A stretch of 64,000 nt of DNA from Phialocephala subalpina (Eukaryota > Ascomycota > Leotiomycetes > Helotiales > Mollisiaceae), in contig FJOG01000006.1 in NCBI GenBank assembly GCA_900073065.1, forward strand, positions 788,881 to 852,880, given 5' to 3'. Both the position numbers and the translations under genes were made by a program. Positions 21,385 through 34,312 of the stretch are shown here, one piece after another. The notes beneath the pieces were generated by a model. It was not told the origin of the DNA. It saw only the letters and a list, made by a program, of their open reading frames with translations, and searched no databases. How positions within the stretch are numbered: the first letter of the stretch is position 1; each line of letters opens with the position of its first letter.

Positions 21385-22282
21385 TCAAAGTTTCCTCACA
21401 ACAGCCCTCAACCGCACATACCCAATCCACTCCCCACCCCCCGGACTCTCACAAACACTCTTCAAAACCTCACATACCCCCGTCTCCGCGCTCTCCCTCT
21501 CTTCACCCTCACCAAGCACGTCAAAAAACTGCTTCCCCATCAACCTCACCCACCCCTCAATACCACCCTTATCCACCTTAGTCGGTCTATACTCCCTCTC
21601 TATCTTTTCAACTTTCCATCCTCCAACTTCCTCTTCAAGCATCCTTGTCATCCACACCTCATCTGGGAAGAACCAAGGATCAATCTCCCTAACTTTTTCA
21701 AGACCGATCTTCCTCCCGATAACGGAAAGGAGAGCGGTTCTCATCTCTGCTACATTTCCCATTCCACCCATTTCGAACACGAATTTCCCACCTGGTTTGA
21801 GAGCTTCTTTCACGCCGATGAAGAAATCTTTCCGTTTCTCCTCTGGGCGAAGAATCCAATGCATAGCAGCATTTGAGAATACTTTATCAAAGTTCCCTTG
21901 CTGGAGTTCGGGTTTTGATTGAAGAGAAGTAGCGTCTATGACTTCAAAAGTACAGACTTTAGATGCTGCTGTATCTTCTGAGGCGGCTTTCTGGGCAGAG
22001 GAGATCATCGAGGCGGACGAATCGACGCCATGAATCTCGCCTGCGCCGAGGGAGAGCGTTTGGGCGATTTGGAGATTGAGGACTCCATCTCCGCAGCCGA
22101 CGTCGAGAATCACATCATCTTTCTGAACATCCAACCAACCAAGCACTTTCGTTGCTAGTTTTGGCACGAAAGAAGCTGAGTTCTGGTACGCCTGTCAAAG
22201 TGATGTTAGCCTTGCCACTTATGTACCGCCGCTCGTTGAAACTTACTTGGCTGGACCAATGGTCTTGTTCTTTGATTGTCAT
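21385..22282 (-). CDS. SAM-dependent methyltransferase, class I (type 11-like)
   Basis: Two exons, 22282-22247 and 22191-21385, give 280 aa starting MTIKEQDHWSSQAYQNSASF. Motif I VILDVGCGDGVLNLQIAQ (about residues 43-60) binds S-adenosylmethionine. The acidic residue at GVDSSASMI ends strand 2, FDKVFSNAAMHWI is motif IV, and LKPGGKFVFEMGG is the post-motif. The arrangement and NAAMHWI resemble trans-aconitate 2-methyltransferase and similar small-molecule enzymes. The true substrate cannot be told. The short first exon was chosen because it supplies an ATG and the usual N-terminal W-Q-Y-Q pattern and is joined by GTAAGT...ACAG. Confidence 0.85.
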
Positions 22283-22740
22283 ATTTCTCCTTGCAGTATC
22301 TTGAATTAAATCAAGATGAAGTTGTAGCTTTTGAGATGTTGTGAAGATTGCTGTGTTGATTTATATCAAGATGGAGAGAGATGGGTGAGGGGCGTTCGTA
22401 CCTACTGCTCCGAGATCGGAAGCCAAGCTATCTACGCCCCCCCTTTACTCAGAAAGAGACACAGGGAAGGTGCATTTACTCCTGCCTTATTGAATGAGGA
22501 ATACTCTATATATGCATAACATGCATCAGGAAATGCGTCAGCAAAGTGACCGGCTTTATGTCTTCGAGGTCGGATGAAAATGATTGGGCCTCGTACACCC
22601 CTGATGTGGTAGGCGAGAGCGAAATAGGGGGGAATGGAGAGAGGCAACCTAGAGAGCTTGCAATACGTCGACGATTATTTTGTGATTTAGATTTTAATTC
22701 AGCGCTTTTGCCCCATGTTACTCCGAACTCGCAGGCATTT
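22283..22740. other. Spacer between methyltransferase and amidase
   Basis: Methyltransferase promoter on one side and the amidase 3' end on the other. No coding signal. Confidence 0.4.
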
Positions 22741-24676
22741 TCAATCAATCTCCATCAATTGGTACTTGACATCACCCAGCGCATCCTCAATTCTCTGCAT
22801 CACAGCAAGGACCTTCTCTTCTTCCAATCTCCGACCCACGACCTGCACCGCGACCGGAAGACCATGCATAGCTGTCGCGTCATAGAGTTTGTATGCTCCT
22901 TGTGCAACGCCGTTCAGCTTCTTGATCTTGAAGTCCAAGGGAAGTTGATCCAGAGACTTGTCAACGTGGGTGATTGGCATAATGCCACAGGTATAATCAG
23001 TCTATCACCTCATTAGCTTCTATGTTGCATATGCAAGAGTTCAACATTTACAAGATTGAACAAGAAGGTGTAACCACAGCTGCTGACAGCCTGTGCCATA
23101 CCATCGTGAGGAACAGCAGGTGTAGCATTTGGAGGAGTGATCATCACATCGATCTTTGCTTCTTGCTCCCACCACTAGAAGAAGGGGGAGTCAGCATTTG
23201 CCCTTTAAAGGATGTCTTGGGAGAGTGTCTCGGGAGCAATGTCATGAGGTATTCCCAAATAGGAAAAAAGGTGTATCTCCCGTTTACTTACGTCGTGAAA
23301 CTTAGCTTTGTATGCTTCTCTCTTGGCAACCAATTTCCATTGCTCGTACGCAGATTTTGGGGTCCAATCCTTAATTAGACCAGCCCAGATATCGTCTCGT
23401 CGAACATATTTAACCCAGAGATAGTATACGTATTTGAAAGGACTTGGCAGGCTCATGAGCCAACTCATCTGCTTCGCACCCGGATCTTCCCACTCTCCTG
23501 TTCTGAAAAATGACTTGAACGTTTTGCAGCCATCCGCATTGAGAAGTTGAGAGGCAATTTGGAGGGCTTCGTAAGGAGAGGGAGGTTCGACGTCAGCCAC
23601 TTCATGACCTTCCTTCTTTAAGGCCGCGACTACTTCGTCAACAGCTCTTGCACATGCCGGACTTGGATCGACTACACCATCAGTCCTCAGCACGCCTACT
23701 CTGAGTTTCTTCTTTTCCCGATATTCTTTGGCTACGTCTTCCCTCCAAGGAATGGGATGAACCGAGTGATCATACTTCCATGGTTTCATGCTGATCATGG
23801 ACTTCGTAAAATATGACAGATCTCCTAGTGTTCTGGTCATAGGACTGAACACACTTGGAATTCCCTCTTGACCAGGCATACTCGTAACCATTCCGTTCTT
23901 CGGCCATCGTCCTGTCGAACACCGCAGACTGTAAATTCCAGAGAAATGTGCCGGTGCTCGTACACTTCCAGCAACATCTGAGCCAATGCCAATTCTTCCA
24001 CCACCGGCAGCCATCAATGCCGCTTCACCACCCGTCGACCCTCCAGGTGAGTACTTATTGTTATGAGGATTCGTGCAGCGGCCCCAGACATCATTCGTGC
24101 TCTCAAAGCTCAATAAAGTGATTGGTAAATTTGTCTTGACGTAGGGAATCGCGCCGGCATCCTTCAATATCCGGACCATCGTTCCATCCCTTTCCCCCTT
24201 GTTTCCAACATTGCGCGAATAGCCAACTGTGGTATCAAACCCGCCAACCACAATCGAGTCTTTGAGTGAGATTGGTATGCCGGCGAGTGGTCCCTTGAGA
24301 TTGATGCTTCCATCTTTCGTCCATCCTTCTGCAGCGCCGATCATGACTTCTGTAACAGAATTCGTCTTCTCGTGAGCTTTGAGGGCAGCTTTTCCGTAAG
24401 CTCTAAGAATGTCGATCGGTTGCACGGCTTGCTTATGGACATCTTGTACCAACTCCTCGACAGATTTTGCGAGGACTTGTCGTTCTGAAGCGGTGAATGG
24501 GCCATGATAATTCGTGAGGCCCGCTATTCGTTTTGCGCGTTCCGTTTGCTTGAATTTGCTGGGGAGGATGTCAATGTTAAGTTCAGGAGCTTTCCCCGCG
24601 ATATGTAAACAAGAGAATGCGGGGTAGCTACATACCAGTCTCGGCGATGCTGGAAATAATCAAATGGGTACACCAT
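22741..24676 (-). CDS. Amidase-signature family enzyme (acetamidase/fatty-acid-amide-hydrolase type)
   Basis: Four exons: 24676-24636, 24558-23292, 23174-23052 and 23001-22741, giving 563 aa. The Ser-cisSer-Lys triad family is shown by the lysine in GIPISLKDSIVV, the cis-Ser loop SPGGSTGGEAALMAAGG and the nucleophile region GIGSDVAGSVRAPAHFSG. The tail NLTDYTCGIMPITHVD and MHGLPVAVQVVGRRLEEEKV is typical of fungal acetamidases. It hydrolyses carboxylic amides to acid and ammonia; the substrate is unknown. No signal peptide, so probably cytosolic. Intron 2 (117 nt) is longer than its neighbours. It shares a 279-bp divergent promoter with the next gene. Confidence 0.92.
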
Positions 24677-24955
24677 TTTGAGCCTTTAACTCCTGCACGG
24701 CAACGGTGAAAAGTATTACGGCTCGTAAGAACGCAAAAGAGGAAAGAAGAAGAAGAAGAGAAGGTTGAGCTCGGAAAGGGAGGGCTTTAAAGTGAAGTGC
24801 AGCTGGCTGTACCTTCCCCTTTCGGACCACTAATCGATAACCGATAAGCCTCCATGCTCTTCTGTCAAATCCCACCTTCACGCTCCCTCGTGACCTCACA
24901 ACGTCGTGTCTCCAAGATTAGATACAGGAGGGGAACTCCTCACTTCTGATATAAG

Positions 24956-26659
24956 ATGTCGTCCTACCCCACTCCCAAGGCCTCGACATCTAACGCCCCT
25001 ACGCCTCGCTCAGTCCCAGAATCAACACAACAGGCTCCAATAGAAGACGAAGCAGAACATCAACAGCTCTATCAGCAGCCCAGAACCTCTACCTCTACAC
25101 CTCATTCCGTCTCAACTTCAGTATCAACACCAAAGGTTAACCTCCCGTTTGTGGATTACATCGAAGAGCCATTCCACGAGTACGGCCAATCATCAGAAAA
25201 CAACATGACATCCACGACCGACGACCTCCTAATCTGCACCGCCTGCGGTACCCAATACGACATCGATAATCCCTCAGTTCTAACTCGATGTCGAATATGT
25301 GATGATCCCAGGCAATTCGTTCCTCCCACAGGCCAAGCTTTCACCACACTAGCGGATCTCAAAAAAGGAGAGTATAAAAACGAATGGAAGCCATTTGATG
25401 GCGATGAACGGTTCTGGAGTATCTGGACGGAACCGAAATTTGCGATTGGGCAAAGAGCGGTGCTCATAAAGACAACTCAAGGAAATGTGCTGTGGGATTG
25501 TATCACGTTTCTTGATGTGGAGACGGTGGAGTGGATTAATGGGATGGGAGGGTTGGCGGCAATTGTCATAAGTCATCCGCACTATTATACAACGCATCTA
25601 GAGTAAGCGGTTTTCACTTTTTGTTGTCTGTCCTTCGTTCACGTACTGTTCTATACTTCAAGTCCCACACTTTTCAGGACATCCTGAAGTCGAGATTGTT
25701 CGGACGCATTTTGAACATTTGATTTTCTCGAACGCCCATGCTGTGTCAGTACAATCAGCAATCTATCATGCTTGATATCCGGCTTCGGGCTTCCGTTTGC
25801 CCGAATGCTATTGCTAGAGAGAGATATCTCAAACTTATATTTTCCTATCGTCGCTAGGACATTCAAGTACCTTTGAATGTCTGTACTTTTCCCGGTACAT
25901 CCGACCATAGCCGAATGTCTGTACCACGTTGGTACGTTCAATTCTTTGCATGTTCAAATTTTAGCGGTGAACATTTATTTTGCCCATTTTTCCAATCTCG
26001 GGCATACTTATTTACAATTTCACCCTCTCTTCGCCAAATTTCGAATTTCCACAATATTTTCAATCTCATCCTAATCGGGAACATCCTGCTAACAGACCTC
26101 CAGATGGGCACAAGCGTTCTCCTGCCCCGTATACCTCTCCTGGGAAGACAAACAATGGCTCAACCGACTCGACCCCATGGGTGCCTCCCGCACCTTCATC
26201 CACTCCCGCACCGAAGAGATCGAAGTTCGCGGTGAATCCACCGGCGTCCGCGCCCTCAAACTTGGCGGGCACTTCCCCGGCTCCTTGGTCTGTTTAGCAC
26301 ATAATCGCCTCCTGATAGCCGACACGCTCGTCACCACTCCCGCCGGCCTAGGAGACTGGTCTAAAGGCCCCGGGTCACGATCAACCATCGACTCCAGACC
26401 TCCAGGAATGAACTCCTACTCTTTCATGTGGAGTATACCGAACATGATACCTTTGAGTCCGGAGGAGATAGCGGGGATGTGGGAGCTGCTGAAAGGATAT
26501 GAATTTGAAAGTACGCATGGCGCGTTTGTAGGGACTGAGGTTAGGGATGGAGGAGGAGGGAGTGGGAAGCGGGTTAAGGAACGGGTGTTGGACTCGATGC
26601 AAATACAAGTGAGATATATGGGGTGGAAGGATCATGTGTTCTTGAAGGAGAAGGTATGA
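24956..26659 (+). CDS. Metallo-beta-lactamase-fold protein with a Cys4 zinc motif
   Basis: Two exons, 24956-25602 and 26104-26659, give 400 aa. Residues 1-70 are Ser/Thr/Pro/Gln-rich and likely disordered. A zinc-ribbon-like CTACGTQYDI...CRIC (two CxxC pairs, about residues 92-112) follows. The hydrolase-like part has AVLIKTTQGNVLWDCITFLD, then VISHPHYYTTHLEWA in place of the classic HxHxDH, then LKLGGHFPGSLVC and LLIADTLVTTPAG, which match later metal-ligand positions of the fold. The exact reaction is unknown. Unusually, the single intron is 501 nt, ten times the local norm, with GTAAGC, CTAAC and CCTCCAG signals. Confidence 0.8.
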
Positions 26660-27363
26660 TCTGCCAAAATAGTCAATGAAGACAATCCCAACTCAAGTTG
26701 ACATATACTTGTGCAGAAGGTGAAGGGATCAAGTTCGTAAAGCCATAGATGCATGAATTGAAGTTGAAGAACCTAAAAGTACATATATCCTGATCCCAGA
26801 CGAAACCAGAACCCTCACAACTCCCAAAGACAAAAGAGCTATTTTGATGTCAACATGTGACATGACTCCATGCAAGTAAGACGAAAGAACTCCGAGGAAA
26901 ATACAAGTATGTGCAATGTGAATGTCGATTCCATCTCTGTGATTTCTGCTCATGAATCATTCATGCATCTTTCTTCCCTCATTCCCAAACCGTCAACTCC
27001 AAAAGAATATCAATCCGTTAGATATCATCCAACGCCAATGAGATAATGCTTTCCATATACACAGCTCTTTCCTTTCTCTCGTCTGGTTTCGACCGTATCT
27101 AGTTCCAATTCGTCCCGGGTCCGTGGGTACTTGACGTCGGATAATATTGATGAAACACCATGTTTCATCTCATCCCATCTCATCTGGCGAGCCTCGGTCC
27201 CTCTTCTCGCTTATGCTTATAGCCGTTGTGAAACCTTCGGGCCCACATGGCCAGACCATTCTTTCCATACAGGCCTGACTCTCATCATCAATCATCATGA
27301 GATCCAATTTTATCTACCTCTCATCGTTGGCGTGTGGTACCTCTCATTCGTTCGGCGCATTGA
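26660..27363. other. Convergent spacer
   Basis: Presumed 3' UTRs of the metallo-beta-lactamase-fold gene and the Zn2Cys6 regulator. No gene is visible. Confidence 0.45.
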
Positions 27364-30357
27364 TCATCTCGGTCGCTTGGCTGCCATTCCCTGATCATCG
27401 TAATCCCAATGTCTCTTCAATCCGCCTTCATAAACGCTCGCCACGCTGTCTTGCCACATACTGGGAGTCACAAAGGATGGGATGGGCGCTCCAGAATATT
27501 GTTGCGGGGGAATGGGTTGTGAGTTTGGTGGTAGGGAAACGTTCGGTAGGGTCTGGAGCTCCGGGAGGGTGGGGATTTCTTGTGCACCTGAAACGGCAAG
27601 TTTTAGAGGAGTGGCTTGGGGAGCAGAGGTGCTTGCAGGTTGCGTACCGAAGGTGGTATTCCACTGACTAGAAAGGTGTTAGTAAAATAGGTAAAGGGGA
27701 AAGAAATGTATTGAGCTTACTCAAAAATCCTCGAGGGGTTCCAAGTCGCCGGGTCAGGCATTGGAACCCCGGTACCAATAGGTGGCTGTGGTCCACGCTG
27801 CCCAGTGGCCATCATTACCAGAGACTGTACAGCAGGAGAGTCACTCTTCGTGTCCACACCTCCGGCTGAGATAGGTGGTGAGATAGGGTGGGCGGTATAA
27901 CTGACTTGTTGTGCATGTTGTTGCTCCACATTCTGATGCGAAGAAGATTGATTGATCACCTGTCGATATTGACTAGCTCGTGGTGGACTGGTGTGGGAGG
28001 GTGCTCCTGGACTTCCATAGGGGAAAGTTGGCTTAAGCACGAATGGTTTCCTGGTATCAGCAGAAAAGGCTTCCCGTAGGGCATCGATTTGGTGTTGCAT
28101 ATCTGGCATTGGCCATGAGCTAGTACAGGTTTCGAGTATCCTCATATGTCGTGTGAAGTACTCCCGAGCATCGGCGTTGAGGTCTGGATCTGGTGAAGTG
28201 AGTGCAACCTAGGCATATTCAGCATCTTTGAAATGTTTCAAAGGGTTTTTTTACTCACCAGGTGAAGAACAGTGCAGGTTAGGACGCAGTATATGGTGAA
28301 GTTGATCCCTCGCTGCATGCACAAGAGACCGGTCATGCCGAATGACTGCAATATCGCCTCTTGTAACCTACAGAGTAATTTTGCAGATGAATAGCATATC
28401 ATCATGTGGTGTTTCCATCCTCCATCCATGCCCGTGGGTTCCATGAACGTGAGCTGAGGTCGGTGAAGCATGATGATGCTGAGGTAATAATATGAATGAA
28501 GATTCCCGATGAAGTGAGAGGGTATCCATGGCGGGCCTCCGTTCTCAGGGAAGGAGATCTGCAAGTCTCCGGGCAAATCGTTCATCCAGGATTCGAACGA
28601 GGGGTTCAACTGCACGAATTCCGGGTCGATTCCCCACTCTTTCTTCTTCTTTATGCGAGAATAGACGTTGTTCATCCTCCTGACATTTCGAACGACCCTG
28701 GTGAAATAAGCAAAATTTCGCGTGGTGTGAAATTCGGTTTCATCGTTTCCAACAGTTGTCCTGGGTATGCTCAAATCTAGGGACTCCATGTCCACTGCCA
28801 AATCTGTTCGACCTTGAGGAGATCCAACCATCAGTTCGCAAACGAAGATCGTCTGCCAAACTCGAGCCTTGGTTATGCAATCAGCAGCATCAGAGCCACA
28901 AGGTCTTCCGGCCTTATGCTCCTCAAAATGTTCGTCGAGACCCAAATCTTTCGCCATTTGTACACATTGTACAACAGTCATCCAAGATCGAAAGTAGTAC
29001 CCTCGCTTTGGAGCCGACTCTCGAGCTTTCAAAACAATTAGCATTCCCTGAAGAGTACTCAACCGCGGGACGTCCATGAACGAATCAGCATGTTCTACGA
29101 TCTGATTAGCTGTGTTATTTGAAGCTTGATGAAAAACTCACTTGATGCAAGAGCCAGCCACTGATGTCCTTGGGATGGTTCGTCAGCGAGTCGTCCGGCT
29201 ATAGCAAAAATAGCTTCAAGAATCAAGGGCGAGATCGACTCTCTGTTCGTATGCCACTGTTGGTAGAAGAGGGCTTTGTTGAGAACCGGTACGTAAGGAT
29301 GGACGTTCATGAAATACGTGTCGAAGTAAGACAATATCGTTTCTTCGTCTGGCATCAGCTCCGGTGGTATCCTCACTTTGAGATCAGGACCGGACAGCGA
29401 AGTCTGTAGGACATGTTTGAACTCGTCCGGCTCTTCGAATGCTGGTTCTTCAACAAGAGTTTTCGTTTTGTTCTTGTTGTTCAGATATGGAGCTAGGTGT
29501 TATGAGCACTAAAAAATAGAGTGCAGGGGTGAGATTCCTACCTGTTCCAGCTTCGTTCATTCTCAGCTCACCAAGCAAATCTGCCAAATTTTGTTGTCCA
29601 TATTGGTCTTGCTCGTAGGTTTCAGGCGAATCTGGATGTGAAGGTTGTTGTGCCAGTGGTGGTGTTGGAAACACAGTCTGAGGGGGATAATGCTGATGTT
29701 GGTCAATCACACTGACAGGAGTTTGCATGCTCGCATAGTGCATGCTGGGCTGACTGTGGCTAGAAGAAGGTTCACCATAAGGTCCAGACTGGTATACTCC
29801 AACAGGATCAGGGTAAGGAACTTGCGCCGTATAGATGGGAGGTATGTTTTTGTGCGGCCCAGTCATATGCTGCTGCATAGAAATTTGGTGCTGATAGTCC
29901 TGGTCGTCACCACTTCCACCACTTTCGTACTCGACTCTCTCGCCTTCGAATCCTCCTTGGGGGTTTTGCGGGAAGTCGCGATCATAATTGACAGTTGGTG
30001 GAACACAGTGCAACTTCAGTCGTATACATGCCGAGCATGGCCAGGTATTGGTCGTTGCCGCATCACACTTGATCTTTCTCCGTCGACATCCTTCGCAAGC
30101 CCTCATCACTGCGACCGTCAGTATCCCAAAGATATTCTCCAGAGGCAAACATACCCTTCAGGCGCTTGTGTCGGTTGTGTTCATCAACGAAAACATAGTC
30201 TGGACTCAAATCAGTTGCTTTCCTATGTTTGCGCAAGAGATCAGAAATGTATACTTTTCTGGTTTTCTCTTTGCCCAAAGTTATTTGGCGCAAATGAGAA
30301 GCTCTGCATTTGTGAGCTTTGTGGGAGTAGTCTCCTCGTCCCTGGGTCTCCAACCAT
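27364..30357 (-). CDS. Zn(II)2Cys6 transcription factor with fungal-specific regulatory domain
   Basis: Seven exons: 30357-30255, 30199-30155, 30108-29542, 29492-29142, 29094-28259, 28208-27721 and 27667-27364, giving about 897 aa. The binuclear zinc cluster reads MRACEGCRRRKIKCD...WPCSACIRLKLHC, starting near residue 51 just after the basic HNRHKRLK. A Gln/Tyr/Pro-rich linker follows, then the fungal-specific middle homology region with FMDVPRLSTLQGMLIVLKA, YYFRSWMTVVQCVQMAKDLG and PQGRTDL. The C-terminus is Ser/Pro-rich and ends DDQGMAAKRPR, a possible nuclear signal. It is a nuclear DNA-binding regulator with unknown targets. The start is the least certain part: 30309 (MQSFSFAPNN) is an in-frame alternative, and exon 1 depends on a 55-nt intron with GTATAC donor. 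Confidence 0.85.
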
Positions 30358-33317
30358 TGTGTGTCGGATGCGATGCGCTCTTTGAAGTGTCTGGCCTCCG
30401 GTTGAATGGCAATGCGCACTTTCAGAAGGCAGGTACGCCCAGAGATGTCGGGGCAAAAGTGCCTGGGTATGGACCTCGATAAGCCGACTGGGTGAAGATA
30501 CAAACAGTGACGGATATGGAGTGCTGATAGAGATATGTAAACTTTAAAGTCCGGGAAGGTTCCGACAACGACCCCCCAGTAATGATTTAATTGCCCTGTG
30601 AGTGTCTTAGCAAGGCCACGAGTCCTCGGACTAATTAAGAATAAAAAGGAGCTTGGGTATACGAAACCGCATAAGGCGATCAGGGCATACCTTTATTTGG
30701 AGCGAGTGGGTTGGTTGTACCAAATCAGTACCAGATGCATATAAGCTACACAGAAAGAGAAGTGACTGTGATTGTCAATTACTCAAGCCGCCAGCTTACC
30801 CGCGCAAACGGCAGATTGATTGCTCCTCAGAGGTGGTCGCTTTACAACCATGCACGAACTGCTGGTTCGGTGGAAGAATGTATCGAGTCCCACGCCTGGC
30901 AGACTAGAGCGCAGCAAGGTAGCGCAGTAACCGCGAAAAGATTCGACAAAGGCTGCCAGGAACGCGCTTCAGTGCATCAATGAGGAGTCCCTGTGGTGTG
31001 GTTATGGCCCATCCAGAAGTCCCAAGATTCGCTGTACAGAGGCAGCTTGAAGAGGGGAGGGGAGGGATTAGAACAATGGTATGGGCGTCTGGGGTGTCAA
31101 ATCCCTAGTGGAAACGGCTAGTGCAAGTGTATCGGTTCCCTGTCGAAGTGACGGGGGGTTGTCAAGGTTATTTGCCCCTCTTTCAATTTTGAAAATGAAA
31201 GCTTCAGGCCCTTGCCAGGTTCCCCATCACCCTGGGTCGACAGAACGTTGCGATGGTGGGCTTCCTTCTTCACGTGCGATAATTCCTTTGAAGGGCTCAG
31301 ATGCCGAGGAAGCGGTCAGGCGGAGGCACAGTGGCTGGTAAATCTCCCCGCGTCGTGGTACGGTGGTACAGAGATGCCTTCAGGCAAGTGAAGAGGTATC
31401 GTGAATGGTGTGGCTCGCGCTGCCGCAAAAACAAATCTGCCTGAACATTGGACGAAAGGCGGTATGGAGAAGGAGGCACGCGTTGGAGATCGGATTCTAT
31501 TTCGAGATGTTTGGGAATGGCGATCTCAGGAGCTTGATTGCTGGGACAATTCTAGAATAGAGCAGTGACAGCATATACTATAATTGTCGCTGTGAGCAAA
31601 GGGAACGTGAGGCTGAAACGCAGCGAGGAGTGGCACTGAGGTCTTCGCAGGACGTCGTTCTGTCGTCGTGGTCAGTGTCGTTGCCGGCAGGCTTCGCTAC
31701 TCGTCAGTCTGTTAGATTCGTAGGCAGGTTCGTCAGGGCAGTGTTGACGCGAACAGCAGCAAAGGGAGGGTTGCAGAGGAGCTGCGGCGCGGTGTCTGTT
31801 GGTGGAGTTTATTTCGTCCTGCGCCTGCGGTCTGCGGTCTGTAGTCTGCGTGGTTTGCGTATCCTGTGGCTGTTTTGGCATATGCCGTACTTCGACCACT
31901 AACACCCAGCCTTGCCGCTGTCAAAGTGCGTGCGATAGCGTGTTGCAGCGCATGAGTGTTGAGGCCGGTGGAGTAATGGAAAGCCAAAGTAATTACCTAA
32001 CAGTGCTTAGTGCACAGTGGTCGAGCCCGAAGTGGAGTAGCTGGTTGACCGAGGCGTGATCTTCGAACCCCCCTGATCCTGCACCGTGTTCAGAGTTCAG
32101 AAACTACAGATCCACTTCCAACCACCGCACAATCAGGAGTCCAGGAGGCCAGGAGACCAGGAGACCAGGAGGCCGCCAGGAGCGCAGACGGCCCGCAATT
32201 GCAAGCAGGTCTCCTGCAGTGCATCGCCAAGTGCTTGCCAGGCCAGAGCACCAGAGCTTGGGTGGAAAGGTGTGGTGGTGAATGGGTGAACAATGGGGCC
32301 CAGAGAAACTCGTCAAACGACAATCATCAACGGCTCTGCGCATTCCGAGAGTTCCTGTCCTGCAAAATCAAAAAAGTCCGGACACCCGCCACGCTACCGA
32401 AAACCAGCATCTCTCCACCCACCGGATCGATCTAGGAGGCAGCTTGCGTGAACTCTCTGGAGGTGGTGCAAACCGTGCGGCCGCACCCTTTTCAGCGGGG
32501 TCTGTACTGTATTGTCAGGCAGGGCATGGGCACAAAGTCTCCTGGTTACTTGGATATGGCCCCCGAAAACCTGCCACTCTATCGCATCCAAAGTCAAAAT
32601 CTAGAAGAAACTCGGTCGAACAAACCCCTCTTTGATGGCCCTATTACTTTTCGAACGAGCGGGAAAACCCTGAAGCGACACTTCGGCAGTTCGATATGAG
32701 ACTGAGTTGTGAGAGCCAGAGCAATGCTCACGAATTGTAGGAGAGATCCTGCAACACCTGCTGCAATTAACTATCCCGCGTGGCGAGCTGCGACGTGATA
32801 GCACGAAAGTATAAATCGTGTCTTTTTCTTCAGCAGTTTTCGATGAACGTTTCCAACCTTTCCATCCACACGCGGAACAGGGATGCATGCGGGAGAACAT
32901 TGCCATTGTTCTTCCATGCATAATAACTACCTCCACGGGCTTGGTGCGGAAGACCGCGGCAGGCCGCAGGATATCAGGTCTTATGCGGCTGCGTGCAGAA
33001 CAATTGGCGGTCGGTTTCCACAAACCACGATGCAATGGATGCACGTTCTAGATAATACCGATAATACCAGAGAGGTCTTTTCCTGGGTAATGTGCGCCCC
33101 TAAATCTTCTCGATGGATGAGGACCAAGAGAGTGCTTCCCTCGAGCCGACTCCGAGGACCGGTAACTTGGGATCAGGTTTGACCGCCCGTATTTCGCGCT
33201 GAAAAGTGCTGATCTTGTAAGGTTAAGCCTGGGACGGGAGGAGTAGCGGCGCCTTGTTCCTGCCTCGCTTGCTACTTTCCAGAACCAAGACCAAGTATTT
33301 GGTTCTGCATAGGCTCG
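30358..33317. other. Gene-poor region
   Basis: About 3 kb upstream of the regulator. Only short frames; none resembles a known protein. It contains a small tandem repeat near 32138-32180. It may hold a long promoter, untranslated leader or non-coding RNA, but nothing is demonstrable. Confidence 0.4.
32138..32180 (+). repeat. Short tandem repeat, 8-nt unit
   Basis: Four or more tandem copies of a unit close to GRCCAGGA, slightly diverged toward the ends. Probably slippage-derived. Confidence 0.6.
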
Positions 33318-34010
33318 CCCTCATTTGACACGACGATGCCATGTGCGATCCAACACCGGGAGATTTGTGGCATGGTGATACGGTAACGCCGTCAGTTTGA
33401 GGTCATCGTACCGACAGACGGGACAAATAATTTTGCCAAGCTTTGATAGCCGATCTCTTCCTCTAGCAGCTTTGGTACAGTAGAATCGTCGATGTTTAAT
33501 GAAATGTCTTAAAGCCAGCTGGGCCAGAGTAGAAAGGAATCGCAAGACGGCTCGCTCGTCCCTTCCGTCGTTGACTTCGCTTAGAAACTTTGGCTACAGA
33601 CTTGATCAGGTTCTAGGTGCAGTGGCATGTCGATCATTGCACGCAGCTGCGTGGTAGCCACGTTCCCAATTCGTCCCATCTCCTGCAGGTCTGAAGACCA
33701 CCACAAGAAACGGGTAAGGCTCTCAGGAAATGCCTCGGAAGATATGGCTCCTTGCGGGCTCAAGAAGAGTTCGATGCAAAGTGCTGGGTCTAGATAATCT
33801 GGAAATCTGAAGCTGGAAATTGTTCTGGGAGTTTGAACGTGTCTGACAACACAACCTGTTATTGCGCTTCCTTAATTTGACATCAGAGCGATCTTTGTGT
33901 ACAAAGTATAGCATATTGAAGTATCAGTACTTGCTGGTGATGACCGTGGAAACAGACTTGCTTCCTTGTTTTTGGAGATGTAGGAAACCATGGAGGTTGA
34001 AAGGAGTTGA
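33318..34010 (-). pseudogene. Relic of a fungal gene of unknown family
   Basis: Minus-strand reading gives convincing protein in two adjoining frames. From about 33815 to 33581: FPDYLDPALCIELFLSPQGA and SLTRFLWWSSDLQEMGRIGN. From about 33590 to 33321: SEVNDGRDERAVLRFLSTLA, ALRHFIKHRRFYCTK and KLGKIICPVCRYDDLKLTAL. The two frames meet near 33585, where the first hits TAA; an additional stop lies upstream near 33878. No intron with normal ends bridges the junction, so a one-base frameshift is likely. The family was not recognised. Confidence 0.45.
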
Positions 34011-34312
34011 AGAGAGTGCGCTCCCCTCTTACCCGTTTTGTCATTAGCGGGGTACTAGGCCTCTTATCGATAAGAAAAAATAATGCTCCGATCCGGAGAA
34101 GTTCAAACCGTCGACGACAACTCAACGAAAAATATCACAACTCGACGACTGCGCCTTTCACAAATCTCGAATCACTCTCGCAGATTCCAGATAAAGGAAA
34201 GAAAAGCGCGTCCATCATTCCGAGAGATCAAAAGCTGCGCAGAAACCTCCGTCTTCAGCCTACGCCACCCCCGCACTTTACATTCCATCATACCATCACA
34301 GGGCAAGCCAAG

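Noticed and set aside
32601..33044. Minus-strand frame of 147 codons in the gene-poor region
   Set aside because: Biased, Cys/Arg-rich text with no motif; no ATG-to-intron structure.
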